Shown: piece after piece, positions 1-10,689 of the stretch
Layout of the letters: each line of letters opens with the position of its first letter
How positions within the stretch are numbered: the stretch's first letter is position 1
Notes under the pieces: model-generated
Database searches by the model: none
The model's input: only the letters and a program-made list of their open reading frames with translations
Told to the model about the DNA's origin: nothing
Assembly (NCBI RefSeq): GCF_030272615.1
Contig: NC_081405.1
Span: 316,625,541-316,689,540, forward strand
Direction of reading: 5' to 3'
Source of the DNA: Cryptomeria japonica
Taxonomy: Eukaryota; Streptophyta; Pinopsida; Cupressales; Cupressaceae
Length of the DNA: 64,000 nt
Position numbers and translations under genes: made by a program

Positions 1-1317
1 TTCTGGCATTTATTCTTAATTGCTTTGGCATTTGATGTCAAAGAGGGAGATATATCTATGGAAAAACACTATTCTTATCGAGAGATTATTCATTGAGGGA
101 GAGATATATACTCTTTGCATTTTCGTTTTGATTTCTAGCATTGATCTATTTTGGAGATTGTTGGTTTTTGGTTTTTGGCATTTTGTTTAGGCACTTAGAT
201 GTTTTTTCCATCTAGTGTTACCATCAATTCCAAAGGGAGAGATTGTTGGTATTATAGATTTGTTACATTAGTTTTGTCATTGATGTCAACACTTATCCTT
301 CTGGAGATCTATGGTTATGTTGAACTGACACATTGTGTTCACCGGCAAGGTTAGTGACTTATGCATAGTCACTGGTATATGCTCACCTGTAGGTTATATG
401 GTTCACTGACATAGATGATGATTTGTTATCATCTAGATATCACTTGATTATGTCAAAGACATGATTTGGATACTTGGTTTTAGTGTTTTGGTTATTGATC
501 TAATTGGGTTGACATATTTACTGTTACCGGCATATTGGTCTAGGTTATGGACTGGTATGCGTTATCTATTCCAGATTAGCATGACACATTATGGAGATGA
601 TTTATTGATTGGATATTGTTGTAAATGTATTGAGCCAACATGATGCATCGCATCAATCTGACTTATTTGTAATTGATTTAATTGTAATATTCTTAGTGAG
701 TTGACCTACACATTTGGTCTTAGGTTTGGTATATACGTAAGATCTCATTTGAGATGACAAATATGATATGGTTATGGTATGGTATTGTAACATGGTATGT
801 GTGAATATTGAAGATCATATGAGAAGACCATAGAGAACATTCAAGGAAGCTTTAAAGGTGTTTATCAGAGCTTAACCGATACTGAATCCAGCATTGGAGA
901 TGCTATTTTGAGCAGAACATTATTCTAGGATTTAACCATCCTATTGTAGTCATTGCGACTCCCATTTGAGCAGTGTGCTCTAGGCAGTTGGCCTTTCTCC
1001 ATATGCAGACCCCATTTGTATACACATACTATTTGCAGTAGCATCATCTGATTGTGGGTAAGGTTTCCCACAGTGGTTTTTACCCTTACAAGGTTTCCAC
1101 GTCAAAATATTTGTGTTATGTGTTGTGGATGTTGTTTCTCTTTGTGTTTTATGCATTAAGTTTCACCGATAATGATATTAACTCCTAATCTATTAACCGA
1201 CATTAGTTTGGTTTATCAGTATTAAGTATTAAGTTTGATTAAGTTATAATTGAGTTTAAATTCATTGATAATTGATTCAACCCCCCTTCCTCTCAGTTTT
1301 CCTTTCAATTCCTAACA
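1..1317 (+). mobile_element. 3' end of a copia-like LTR retrotransposon (starts before window)
   Basis: The window opens in the non-coding tail of a plus-strand element. Two purine-rich tracts are visible, one near 40-52 after the words TTTGGCATTTGATGTCA and one at 231-243 directly before TGTTGG. This is the 3' polypurine-tract layout also seen in elements B, D, E and H here. A terminal LTR follows at 244-1317. No coding sequence of the element lies in the window. The short open frame at 461-643 lies inside the LTR and has no recognisable domain. The assignment to Ty1/copia is by likeness of the LTR to those of the other copies. Confidence 0.75.
244..1317 (+). repeat. 3' LTR of the first copia-like element
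   Basis: It begins TGTTGG directly after the purine tract and ends CCTAACA, giving the usual TG...CA ends over 1074 bp. Near its end is the pyrimidine stretch TTCAACCCCCCTTCCTCTCA that ends most copia LTRs in this window. At about 1040-1105 it carries the block around GTGGGTAAGGTTTCCCAC and GTGGTTTTTACCC, which recurs in the LTRs of B, D, E and H. The element's 5' LTR is outside the window, so no target duplication can be tested. Confidence 0.8.
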
Positions 1318-1492
1318 GTTTCTTCTTTGTCCTCCCTTTTCCCCTCAAAATATTTGTCTTTAAATTGGTAACCCACATAGTACCTGTGATGCTTTGTCTT
1401 GACATCTTTCCTAAAATAGTGTTTCCCTAACCTCTGTGCATGAGATTTGTGCAAGAAAATGTTGCAAGTTTCATTAGAATGAGTTTTTGATG

Positions 1493-2612
1493 TGTTGGCA
1501 TTGATGCCAACATGATTTTCTTGTCATTAGTGACTAATTGTCTAATTGATATTGAGCTTGATGTGCAATTGTGTTGGGAGATTTTCTCCACATATATTTT
1601 ATATTGTATATCTATTCATGTGGTTTGGCTATGTTGTTAAGTAGTGTTTAGAGATTTTAAATTAAGGATTGGGTCCTCTAGTTTGCAGTGCTAAGGAAGT
1701 TGTATTAGCCAGTATGTGTGACAGTGTTTGATAGTGTTTATCTGTGAAATGCATGCTCTGCATTTCTCCACATTATAGTTTCTAGTGTTGTGGTTTTTGG
1801 AGCTAAGTTGATATTGCCCATAGCTTCATTTTGTTTAGCTATCACATGCTTTTGGGTTTAAAAACCATGATTTCAATGTTCGATGGTGTTTACTCTATGT
1901 TTGGCCGACCTAATGTGAATTGTGTTTAGTTAAGATGGTTAGTCAACCTTGGGAGAATTCACAGATGTAAGTATGATATAAATAAAGGACAATATTTTTC
2001 AGGATGGTGTGTGTGCATATGTGGAAGAGAGAATGAATTTGTTTCATGAAAAAGAGTTAAATGTGATGAATGTTTGTGAAAGAGGACCTATCTCCTTGAT
2101 TAGTTGATTAGTGTTGTTTGAGTTGTTAAAAAGTGTTGAGCAGTGTGGACTTTCATGTGTTAGCTAACAAAAGTAGTGAAGGTATCTATAGATCTTAAAA
2201 TTTCAGGGGTGCATCGGTGGTGGATTCTTTCTCTTTTATTCTTCTTAATTTGGGAGGCGAGCCCTCTGAAAGTGAGCATTTCTTTCTTTCCTTTGGGCAG
2301 TGAGCCTCTGATAGTAAGCCTTTCTTTGTGAAAATCACCTTAGCTAGTGTCACCCATAACAAGTGTTCATATAATGAGAACATCATTCTCCGTGATTTTT
2401 CCCCTAACAAGGTTTTCTATATAAAATTTGGTGTTTCATTATGTATGTCATGTTTTTATTTCCATGTTCTTTCATGCTCATATCTTTCTGTGGATTAAGT
2501 GATAAAGTTGAGTTGCTAAGGATTTTATTTAAAGAAAAGATTTTAAGATTTTTTTGTACAACTAAATCACCTACCCCCCTCTCAGTTGTCTTGTACATTA
2601 GAACATTCAAAA
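1493..2612 (+). repeat. 5' LTR of element A
   Basis: It starts TGTTGGCATTGATGCCAACA, a near-perfect palindrome, and ends just before the primer site at 2613. The pyrimidine block CCTACCCCCCTCTCAGTTG lies near the end, as in other copia LTRs here. The exact 3' edge is uncertain by a few bases because the expected CAACA is degraded to CAAAA. The structure resembles the interrupted LTR G (same start motif, and shared wording around GTGAGCC and TTTTTCCC), so A and G are probably related families. No 3' partner was found. Confidence 0.75.
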
Positions 2613-2625
2613 ATTGGTATCAGAG
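2613..2625 (+). other. Primer binding site of element A
   Basis: ATTGGTATCAGAG sits directly after the LTR. TGGTATCAGAGC is the standard site complementary to the 3' end of initiator methionine tRNA, used by most plant copia elements. It fixes the orientation as plus. Confidence 0.85.
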
Positions 2626-2693
2626 ACTTGATTCCTTGGAGAAGAGATTAGCCACTTGAGAAGATCTTGATAGTGCACAAACTAACAATCCCT

Positions 2694-3710
2694 ATGTTTG
2701 ATGGATCTGACTATGCTATCTGGAAAGTGAAGATGCAAGGTTACCTGATTTCTCTTGGCTATGAAGTTTGAAAGTCTGTTACATAAAAGTACACTAAACC
2801 GCACAATGGGGTGAACACTTCGGATGAGATCAAGGAATTTGAAAACAATGAGAAGGCAAGGTTTTCTATTTTTAGTGCTCTTTCTAAGACTGAATTAAAA
2901 AAAGTTGTATGCTTGGAATCTACTTATAAATTTTGGGTTAAATTAGAAATACTTGTGAAGGAGATAATACAATCAAACAAGCTAAGTTACATAATGGCAA
3001 AACTAAATATAAATGTTTATAGATGCATCAAGAAGACAATATAAAGATCAAAGGGCTTGGACGTAACTTGCTAAAAGATGAAGTTTTAGAAAAGGTACTT
3101 AGAACTATTAATAAATACTATAGCTCTAAGGTTTTAGTGATAGAAGAATCACATAATAAGAAATGATTAAACTATAGAATAATTGTATGGCTCGTTATTG
3201 GCTTATGAGATGAGAGAATTTGGTACTACTATTGTTAGAACATAAACTTCATTTATGGATACTTAATAAGTGAAAGATGAGGAATCTAATGAAGAAAGAT
3301 TTGATGAGATTGAGGCAAAATTTGTGAGAAGGATGAAGAAAGGAAATGAAAATTATAAAGGTAAATTGACATTTATATGTTTTAGCTATGGAAAAATAGG
3401 TCATCATGCTTCTAGATGTCTTGATAGAATTCTGAATCAAAAGAATAAGGAATTCAAAATAAAGTTCAATAGGAAAGCTTATTATGTTAGAGAAGATACA
3501 AATACTTATGATGATGAATTTAATTATGAAGAAGACAGTGAATGTTTATTCTTGGCATTAATGGAAGAATCTTTTTTCGCTAACCCTAAAAAAGATATGG
3601 AGAAATCTTTGGAAGATGCTTCTAAAACTGAAGGTACTGTTGTATTTATTTTTATGCTAGAAGAGGTATTGATGAATACATTATTGATAGTGGATGTTCA
3701 AATCATATGA
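2694..3710 (+). pseudogene. Element A gag remnant
   Basis: The start at 2694 opens with a copia gag-like N-terminus (MFDGSDYAIWKVKMQGYL), followed soon by in-frame stops near 2767 and 2784. A second readable part is at 2811-3044, and the C-terminal part is open at 3270-3710. In that last part a nucleocapsid zinc knuckle lies at residues 37-50 (CFSYGKIGHHASRC). The second cysteine of the C-x2-C-x4-H-x4-C pattern is a tyrosine, so zinc binding is probably lost. Gag would form the virus-like particle in the cytoplasm. It is broken in several places and not functional. Confidence 0.75.
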
Positions 3711-5046
3711 CTGGTGACAAGAGTAAGTTTGTAAATCTTGAAAATTTTGATGGAGGTGTTGTTAGATTTGGAGATGATCAGATGGGTAGAATAGTTGGAA
3801 TTGGTTTTATTAGTTTTGATAGCATATATATTATTAACAATATTTTCTATGTTAAAGGCTTAAACCATAATTTTATGAGTGTTGGTAAAATGTGCAGGAT
3901 TAGATATAATCCTATTTTTTAGGATTATGGGTGTAAGATTAGAAAAAGGTCCATAACTATGATTGCAATAGGAAAAACAATAGTTGGTGGATATTAACTA
4001 ATGACGCAGAATAATGAGAGTTGGTTATGGCATCAGAGGATGTGTCACATTAATTTTGATAATTTGGGAAGGATTAACTATTCAATTCAAGTTGTGAGAG
4101 ATTTTCAAAAATTAAAAAAGTCTACTAATGTTATCTATAAAGAATGTCAAGTTGGAAAAGAAACAATGAGAATTTTTTAAGTTAAGCAACAATCTTATAC
4201 TAGACTATTATAATTAGTGCACACTGATCTTTGTGATCGAATGAAAACAAGAATTCAACAAGGTGAAAGGTATTTCATGCTCTTAATTGGTGATTGCTCT
4301 AGAATGACTAGGGTCACTTTCCTAAAACAAAAATCTGAAGCTTTAGAAAAGTTCAATAAATTCAAGGCTATGGTTGAAAATAAGACATAGAAAAGAATCA
4401 AATGTTGAGGTTTGACAAATGTGGATAGTTTACTTATGATCAATTAAATATTTTTTGTGATAATCATGGGATAAGAATAAATTTGTGTCCTCCTAGGATG
4501 GCACAACAAAATGGTGTAGTTGAAAGGATGAATAGAACAATTCAAGAGGCTGCTAGAACAATGATGAATGAAGAAAGTCTAACAAAAGTATACTAGAAAA
4601 AAGAAATGCATATTGCTATATAGACACTTAACATAGTGTGAATTAGAAGAAATCATTAGAAGACATCTTACAAACTTTGGTATGGAAGGAATCCACCTAT
4701 GAAATATTTAAGAGTATTTAGATGTAAATGCTTTATCAAAAGTGACAAAGGGAATTTGAGAGATTTTGACACAAGAACTAATGAAGGTATATTCCTTGGC
4801 TATTCTACTAAAAGAAAATCTTACATATGTTATAATAGAAGACTCAGAAGAACTATTGAAAGCACAAATATGAAGGTTGATGAAGACACTTCAAAGAATA
4901 CAGTTGTAGAGACGAGATATGAATTTACAAGTCTATCAATAAATCAAAAGAAGAAAAGAACGAAGAAATACAAGTTTGGAATGAAATGGAAGATTCTTTA
5001 CAAATTGCTCTTACGACTCTTAGGCATGTGCAAAATAATCATTTAG
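3660..5046 (+). pseudogene. Element A protease and integrase remnant
   Basis: The protease motif DSGCSNHMTGD is encoded around 3690-3720, one frame away from the gag end. The pre-integrase zinc domain follows (WLWHQRMCHINF and later KECQVGK, about 4020-4160), then the integrase core (from about 4200) with NGVVERMN near 4510. The GKTPYELW-like region, the ESTNMKVDE motif and the linker to RT extend to about 4890. At least six stops or frame changes break it. The aspartate of the protease triad is still present here, unlike in elements B and D. Confidence 0.75.
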
Positions 5047-5141
5047 AGAAACAAATTATAAAAGACAAGAATATCGGTGTTATCACAAGAAGTAAATCTA
5101 TTCAAGGATAGGTGAACCTATGATTAATTTTAGAGATACAG

Positions 5142-5517
5142 ATGGGAACAATAAGAGATGCTTGTGGTGATAACCATTGGATGAAAGCTATAGAGGAAGA
5201 ATTAGATCAAATTGAGAAGAATAAGACTTGGGAACTTGTCCCAAGACCAACTGACAAGTATGTAATAGGAACTAAATGGGTATTTCAAAACAAATTGGAT
5301 GAAGATGGACACATAGCAAGGAATAAGGAAAGACTGGTATGTAAAGGCTACTCACAAGTAGAAGGAATAGATTTTGAGGAAGATTATGAGCTCCTATGGT
5401 AAGAATGAAAGCTATCAGAACGTTTCTAGCTTTTGTAGCACATAAGGATTTAAACGTTTATCAAATGGATGTGAACTATACATTCTTGAATGGAGAATTG
5501 AAAAAGGAAGTATATAG
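5142..5517 (+). pseudogene. Element A reverse transcriptase, N-terminal part
   Basis: Residues W-A-I-E-E-E and NKTWELVPRP are the usual start of copia RT, followed by GTKWVFQNK and LVCKGYSQVEGIDFEEDY. A stop at 5400 breaks the frame, but the reading continues with YQMDVNYTFLNGELKKEVY up to 5517. There it is cut mid-motif by the insertion of element B. The next RT residues are found on the far side of B at 15737. Confidence 0.85.
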
Positions 5518-6714
5518 TTCTAGACAGATCTAATACTGGGAGTAAAATGAGAGGGGGGGTTAGATCACTTTACTATCAAAAATCAGAACTATTGCATATC
5601 AAAATCCTTTAAACTGGAGCACAAAGAAACCAACACAATGAAGGATAAAACATGAAATCATAGTACATACAACACCAATAATTTTAAAGTATAAAACCTG
5701 GTAAAGGGAAAAACCATAGTGGGAAACCCTACCCACAATCAGATAATACTTTTGCAGTAGTATGTTAAATAATGACATTGGGGATTTCACTAGAAATTTG
5801 GGCAACCAACTAGAGCTCACTGCTAATAAGAAAAGAGAAGTCTCACTAACTTACAAAACATCAGACTATAATCCAAAAAGAATGAACTGTGAAAGTAGCA
5901 TCTCCTAATGCTTGATATAGTTCTGGTTAAGCACAGATGCATGCCCTGCAATACCAAAAACCTTCTGCCAAATGATATATCACTTGTTGGCACATAAACC
6001 TTCCTCTGATAATGCAGATATAACCATCGATCCCACACCTCTTATTGATATAAAAATTCCATGAATAAGTCACCTATAAATACAAATCATCAACCTTATG
6101 ATAAGGTCGACTAAACCCTAAACCCAAAAACCCATAATAACAAAAATTACATTACATGGTATCACCAGACCAATATTAGGATTTACATTACATATCATGG
6201 ACCTAATTCAAATATCCAAACAATTATATCTGCCAGAAATTATATTAAGACCAAAATCCAGCATGTTTCACCAACTGGTAGAAACCCTCAATGAAGTAAC
6301 ATAGACACTCTAACCGGATCCAAATAGGACCACCATAATAGCACACCAACCAATGCAAAGTCACCAAATACTCATAATATAATCAAGAAGCACCTTTAGC
6401 ATGATAGAAACTGATTCCATAAGCCAAAACAAAATTGTTTGATCAAAACATCAAATATCACTTACCGGTAAAGCTAACCAGTACCAAGAAATACCAACCG
6501 TGAACATAAGTGATAGTTAATTGAGCACCAAAGTATGCACCAATAGATTATGACAAGCATATAACCATTCAGAATAAGCATCCAAAATCACATCGAAGGA
6601 TTTGATCATACCAGATCAAAATTGAAGCCATAACCAGGATAAACATGAAGGTAAACCGGGATACAGTGTTAAAATCAATGACAACACTAACCTAAATATA
6701 GCATATTTTTAACA
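5518..6714 (-). repeat. 3' LTR of element B
   Basis: It is 1197 bp long and ends TAACA next to the polypurine tract. The outer end reads TTCTAGACAG where the partner LTR has TGTTAGACAG, so the terminal dinucleotide has mutated. It carries the shared block AAAAACCATAGTGGGAAACC at about 5710-5730. It aligns along its length with 14562-15736. Confidence 0.9.
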
Positions 6715-6850
6715 ATATCCCCCTTTGGAATTGATGGCAACACTGAATGTGAAAAACATCCAAGTGCTAAGGAATGCCAACAATCTCTCCCAAAGATATG
6801 ATTGATTTTCACATGAATACCATCTCTCCCCCTTTGACATCAATGACAAA
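6715..6850 (-). other. Element B polypurine tract and second tract
   Basis: On the plus strand ATATCCCCCTTTGGAA directly follows the LTR, which is a polypurine tract on the coding strand. About 110 bp further, at 6822-6850, lies a second tract (CTCTCCCCCTTTGACATC) followed by AATGACAAAGG. The same pair is found in D, E, H and the first element. Confidence 0.75.
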
Positions 6851-7029
6851 GGACATATACCAAACCAAAAATACTCAACCAAATAGCTAACTACTCCCCC
6901 TTAGTAGTAGCATCATCTCATCAACCCGAATCCAAGAAAATATCTGATAAGCTTACTAGATTGATGCATTACTGCATCTCTAAGTCTCTTTCAGAGGGTT
7001 GGTAGCCCCCAACTGATCTCTGAGATATT

Positions 7030-8880
7030 AAAAAGTATCTTTAGGCAATGGTTTTGTTAGAATATCTATAATCTGCTCCTTAGTAGGCAGATAAACCAAA
7101 ATGACTTCCTTTTCTTCAATCTTTTCCTTCAAGAAATTATACCTTATATAAATATGTTTTGATTTGGATTGAAATATCAATTCTTTGACATATCAATAGG
7201 AGCAGTATTATTATAGTGAATAAAAAAAGGCCCATCATAACTTATCCTTATATCTTTCAACATATATTTCATCCATAAAATCTAAGTATAGTTGGTTGCA
7301 ACAGCTACATATTCTTCTTCCGTAATAGATAATGAAGTACATGGCTATTTCTAAAGAAGCCATGAGACCAACTTATTTCCAAGAAATAATGCATCGTCAG
7401 TGGTGCTCTTCCTATCATTCACATATCCTACCAAATCAGAGTCTGTATAGGCACATAATTTGAAATCGTCATTCTTTGGATACCATAACCCAATGTCTAT
7501 TGTACTTGCCAAATATCTGAATATCCTCTTGACAACAATATCATGAGCTCCTCTAGGATCTAACTAAAATCTAGAAGCAATACAAAAAACATTCATTATA
7601 TTAGGTCTAGTCTGAGTTAAGTACAACAATCCACCAATCATTGATTTGAATCTACTTAGATTCACTTTAGGAGATTCATCATCCTTTGATAATTTGCAAC
7701 TTGTTATCATAGGAGTACCATGAGGTTTTGAATTCTCAAGTCCAAATTTCTTAATCAATTCCTTCACATACTTATTTTGACAAATGAAAATACCTTTATT
7801 AGTCTGAGTAATCTGGAAACATAAGAAAAATTTCATCTCATCAATCATAGACATTTCAAATTCATTTTTTAATATATCATCAACAAATTTCATGCATAGG
7901 CTTTCTTCTCCTCCAGAAATGATATCATCCACAAAGACTTCAATAATCAGTATGTTATCATGCTCAATTTTATAGTATAAGTTACTATTAGCATTACCTT
8001 TTCTTAAACCAATCTTAGAAAGATATCTATCCAATCTAGCATACCATGCTCTAGGGGCATGTTTTAGTCCATATAAATCTTTCTTCAATCTACAAACCAT
8101 GTCCTTGTTTTCTGATAAAGAAAATCCATCAGGTTGCTCAATGTAGACTTCCTCCTCAAGGTCTCCATTCAGAAATGTGCATTCTACATCCATCTGATAT
8201 ACTTTGTAGTTCTTTTGTGCAGCATAGGCAAGAAATAGTCTTACGGCTTCAATTATTGCAACCAGAGCATAAGTCTCACCATAATCAATTCCTTCTTCTT
8301 TAATAACCTTTGCAACCCAATCTAGCCTTTTTTCTTACAACTTGACCTTCCTCATTCAATTTGTTCTTGAAAACCCATTTAGTTCCAATAATATTCTTAT
8401 CTTTAGTTTTGGGAACTAATTCCAATGTATTATTATTTTCTATCTAATCTAATTCTTCTTCCATTGCTTTCATCTAATTTTCATCTTTACTTTCTTCAAT
8501 AAATGATTCCAATTCAATTTGAGAAATCAAACATACCTCTTCAATATCTAGCCTTCTTCTAGTCATCACACCTTTTCTTTTATCTCCAATGGTTTGATCT
8601 TTAGAATGATTTAGTTTCACATACCTGGGAGTCTTTGAATTTTCTTGATTTACTAACTCTTTCTGTTATTCAGTAGTCGTTGTTGAATTTTTTTATGTTG
8701 GTGGAAACACTGATTCAATGCTCTGAGCAACTTCTTGCATTACTGGTTCAGGTCTAATAAATTCAACTTCTGGTCCACAATCATATGATCTGATCTGATT
8801 ACTACTTTGTTCATCCACCTTAACATTTATGCTCTCCAATATCATATTCAATCTTTTTTTATAACATCTATATGTTTTAC
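7030..8880 (-). pseudogene. Element B reverse transcriptase, RNase H and linker remnant
   Basis: The longest clean frame is 7564-8193 (209 codons), which covers the centre of RT: MDVECTFLNGDLEEEVYIEQ, then LYGLKHAPRAWYARL, then the catalytic box as FVDDI (copia elements normally have YVDD), and RPNIMNV at the end. The N-terminal RT part runs on to about 8400 in other frames. RNase H lies at 7030-7560 and is badly degraded. The linker from integrase reaches 8880, where the foreign block begins. The product would copy the element RNA and remove it. It is dead from stops and frame changes. Confidence 0.8.
8822..8880. repeat. 60 bp duplicated copia segment, left copy
   Basis: This stretch matches 12173-12232 with about five differences. 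Both encode, on the minus strand, the same integrase-linker residues ending ESINV. The foreign block 8881-12172 therefore sits between two copies of one piece of element B, which is far longer than a normal target duplication. Confidence 0.75.
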
Positions 8881-8882
8881 TT

Positions 8883-9589
8883 TTTTCTATAAATGATAAA
8901 AACTTAATTCTTTTGAATTTTGGTTTTTAACACCAATACTTAGGGCATGCAGTTGATTTGATAGTGATATGTTGAATATTTTTTATTTTATTCAGTTTTG
9001 AAGTCCAACTAATTATAATTTAGATATAGGTGAACGTTTGAAAACATAACTTGTTCTATATATATATCAAAATTCAATTTAATTTTTTTTGTTAGAAAGA
9101 AGACATCAATACCTAGTGCATAGATATTTTTTAGATTTGTTTTGAATTAGTTCACTATTTTTCCCAATACATTGAACAAAGAAGTTCATGTTCGGTGAAA
9201 AACATACATTCATAATAAATAAAATAAAAATATATTAATGAAAATAAATATATTATAAATTATACTATTTGGAAAGCTTATAATAAGGACTAAATATTTA
9301 AAAAAATTAAACTTCCAAATGAATTCGACCCCCAAAAGTTAATGTAAAATTAGTTTTTTATTAGCATTTGATATATGCAAAGGAGACTCCATTGCAAGTA
9401 TGATTCAGAAGTAGAGAGGTTCTATCCAATAAATTTTGATCTAAGAGCCTTTGATCTAACTCTCTTTAATTAATTACTTCTAATGGGACCTCTTAAAGCT
9501 TAAATCATTATATTTTCTAAAAAATGTATGATTTGAGCAAAAATCAGGATGTACCAAAAAGTGGGAACGTTTTTATCATTTATAGAAAA
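8883..9589. repeat. 707 bp segment bounded by a 21 bp inverted repeat
   Basis: The left arm TTTTCTATAAATGATAAAAA (8883 on) is repeated perfectly in inverse form ending at 9589. The left arm lies exactly at the border between copia sequence and foreign DNA. It could be the terminal repeats of a small DNA element, but I see no clean target duplication. Confidence 0.5.
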
Positions 9590-10379
9590 CCAATTATGCG
9601 TTTGGGGATGCACATCACTCTTAAAAATGTTGTTTGTTGTAAAAAACTATATTTCTATGGTAGAATCTAGCAATGAATAAAGAATTGCATAACCATTACT
9701 CTTACAGAACCATTATGACACTAAGAACCATGTGGAATGAGCAAATCGAACATATGTTGCCCTAAATAGAATCTAATGCCAAGAAGGGTAGGGGAAGAGT
9801 GGCAACCTACCAACAATAAATGAGATGAGGCATCTAATGGAGGAAACAATAACCTTATATACATGCATGACATCTCAATTTTAAGAGCTACAATTTGATA
9901 TTCCCTGCGAGAAAAATCTCCATTTCTTTAGGATAACAATAGCAGGCAAATAATCACCCATTTTCTTCTGGAGAAACAATCTCTTCCATTAATTATGTAC
10001 AGGGGATTGGAAGAATTAGCAGGTCATGCATGCATTCAAAAGTTGGTGTTAATACTTCTATAAGCCTTTTAATTGAAGGATTGTTGATGAGGTTTTGTTT
10101 GGTAGGTTTCCCCATTCTCTCGGTAACATGCCAAGGGAAGCATAATCTTTTGCCAACTCTTACACATCAGAAACGCATCACACATAGGTACCATTGTTGT
10201 ATTTCAATCTTATATTTTTTTGAAATTATAGTCGTAGCTCTGTAGAAAAATAGATACTTTGTCTGCTCCATGGATTAGAAATTTTTTTTATTATTTAAGT
10301 GTATGGTTATATATATGTGCTTACATAATAAGAGACATCTCTCACATTTTATGTGTTTAATCTGTGTCAATTTGATCAG

Positions 10380-10511
10380 GTATGGCCAGGGCCTTTGTCC
10401 AACAACAATAGGGTGAATGTAGCATTCTGGAATAGAAGCAATTGTATAGCCTCTATCACTGCCAAATGGAAAGACATTGGCTTTTCATCCAAAATTGTTG
10501 TCCAGTTTTAG
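10380..10511 (+). pseudogene. Alpha-galactosidase (GH27) exon fragment
   Basis: Reading from 10380 gives VWPGPLSNNNRVNVAFWNRS, followed after a few residues by SITAKWKDIGFSSKIVV, and stops at 10509-10511. This follows the conserved C-terminal beta-domain of plant alpha-galactosidases, which typically reads V-W-A-G-P-L-S...W-N-R...I-T-A-x-W-x-D-I-G. The sequence before it (pyrimidine-rich and ending GATCAG) looks like an intron acceptor, so the piece was copied as genomic DNA and not as spliced mRNA. The catalytic barrel is not seen nearby. Weak similarity (ERWKRI) continues after the stop in another frame. It cannot make an enzyme. Confidence 0.65.
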
Positions 10512-10689
10512 TAACTATTGAGAGGTGGAAGAGGATACAATCATTCGAATGCTTTTGTAGAGATACATTTTGTGAGATAAGATCCATTTTAGTTCTGCAA
10601 AATTTCCTTCTTTTTATTTTGCCATTGATTTATTTTTGGATGAATAAGTTGGAGGATTCAATAGCTTGCAACCTGGATGAAAGCAAAGT

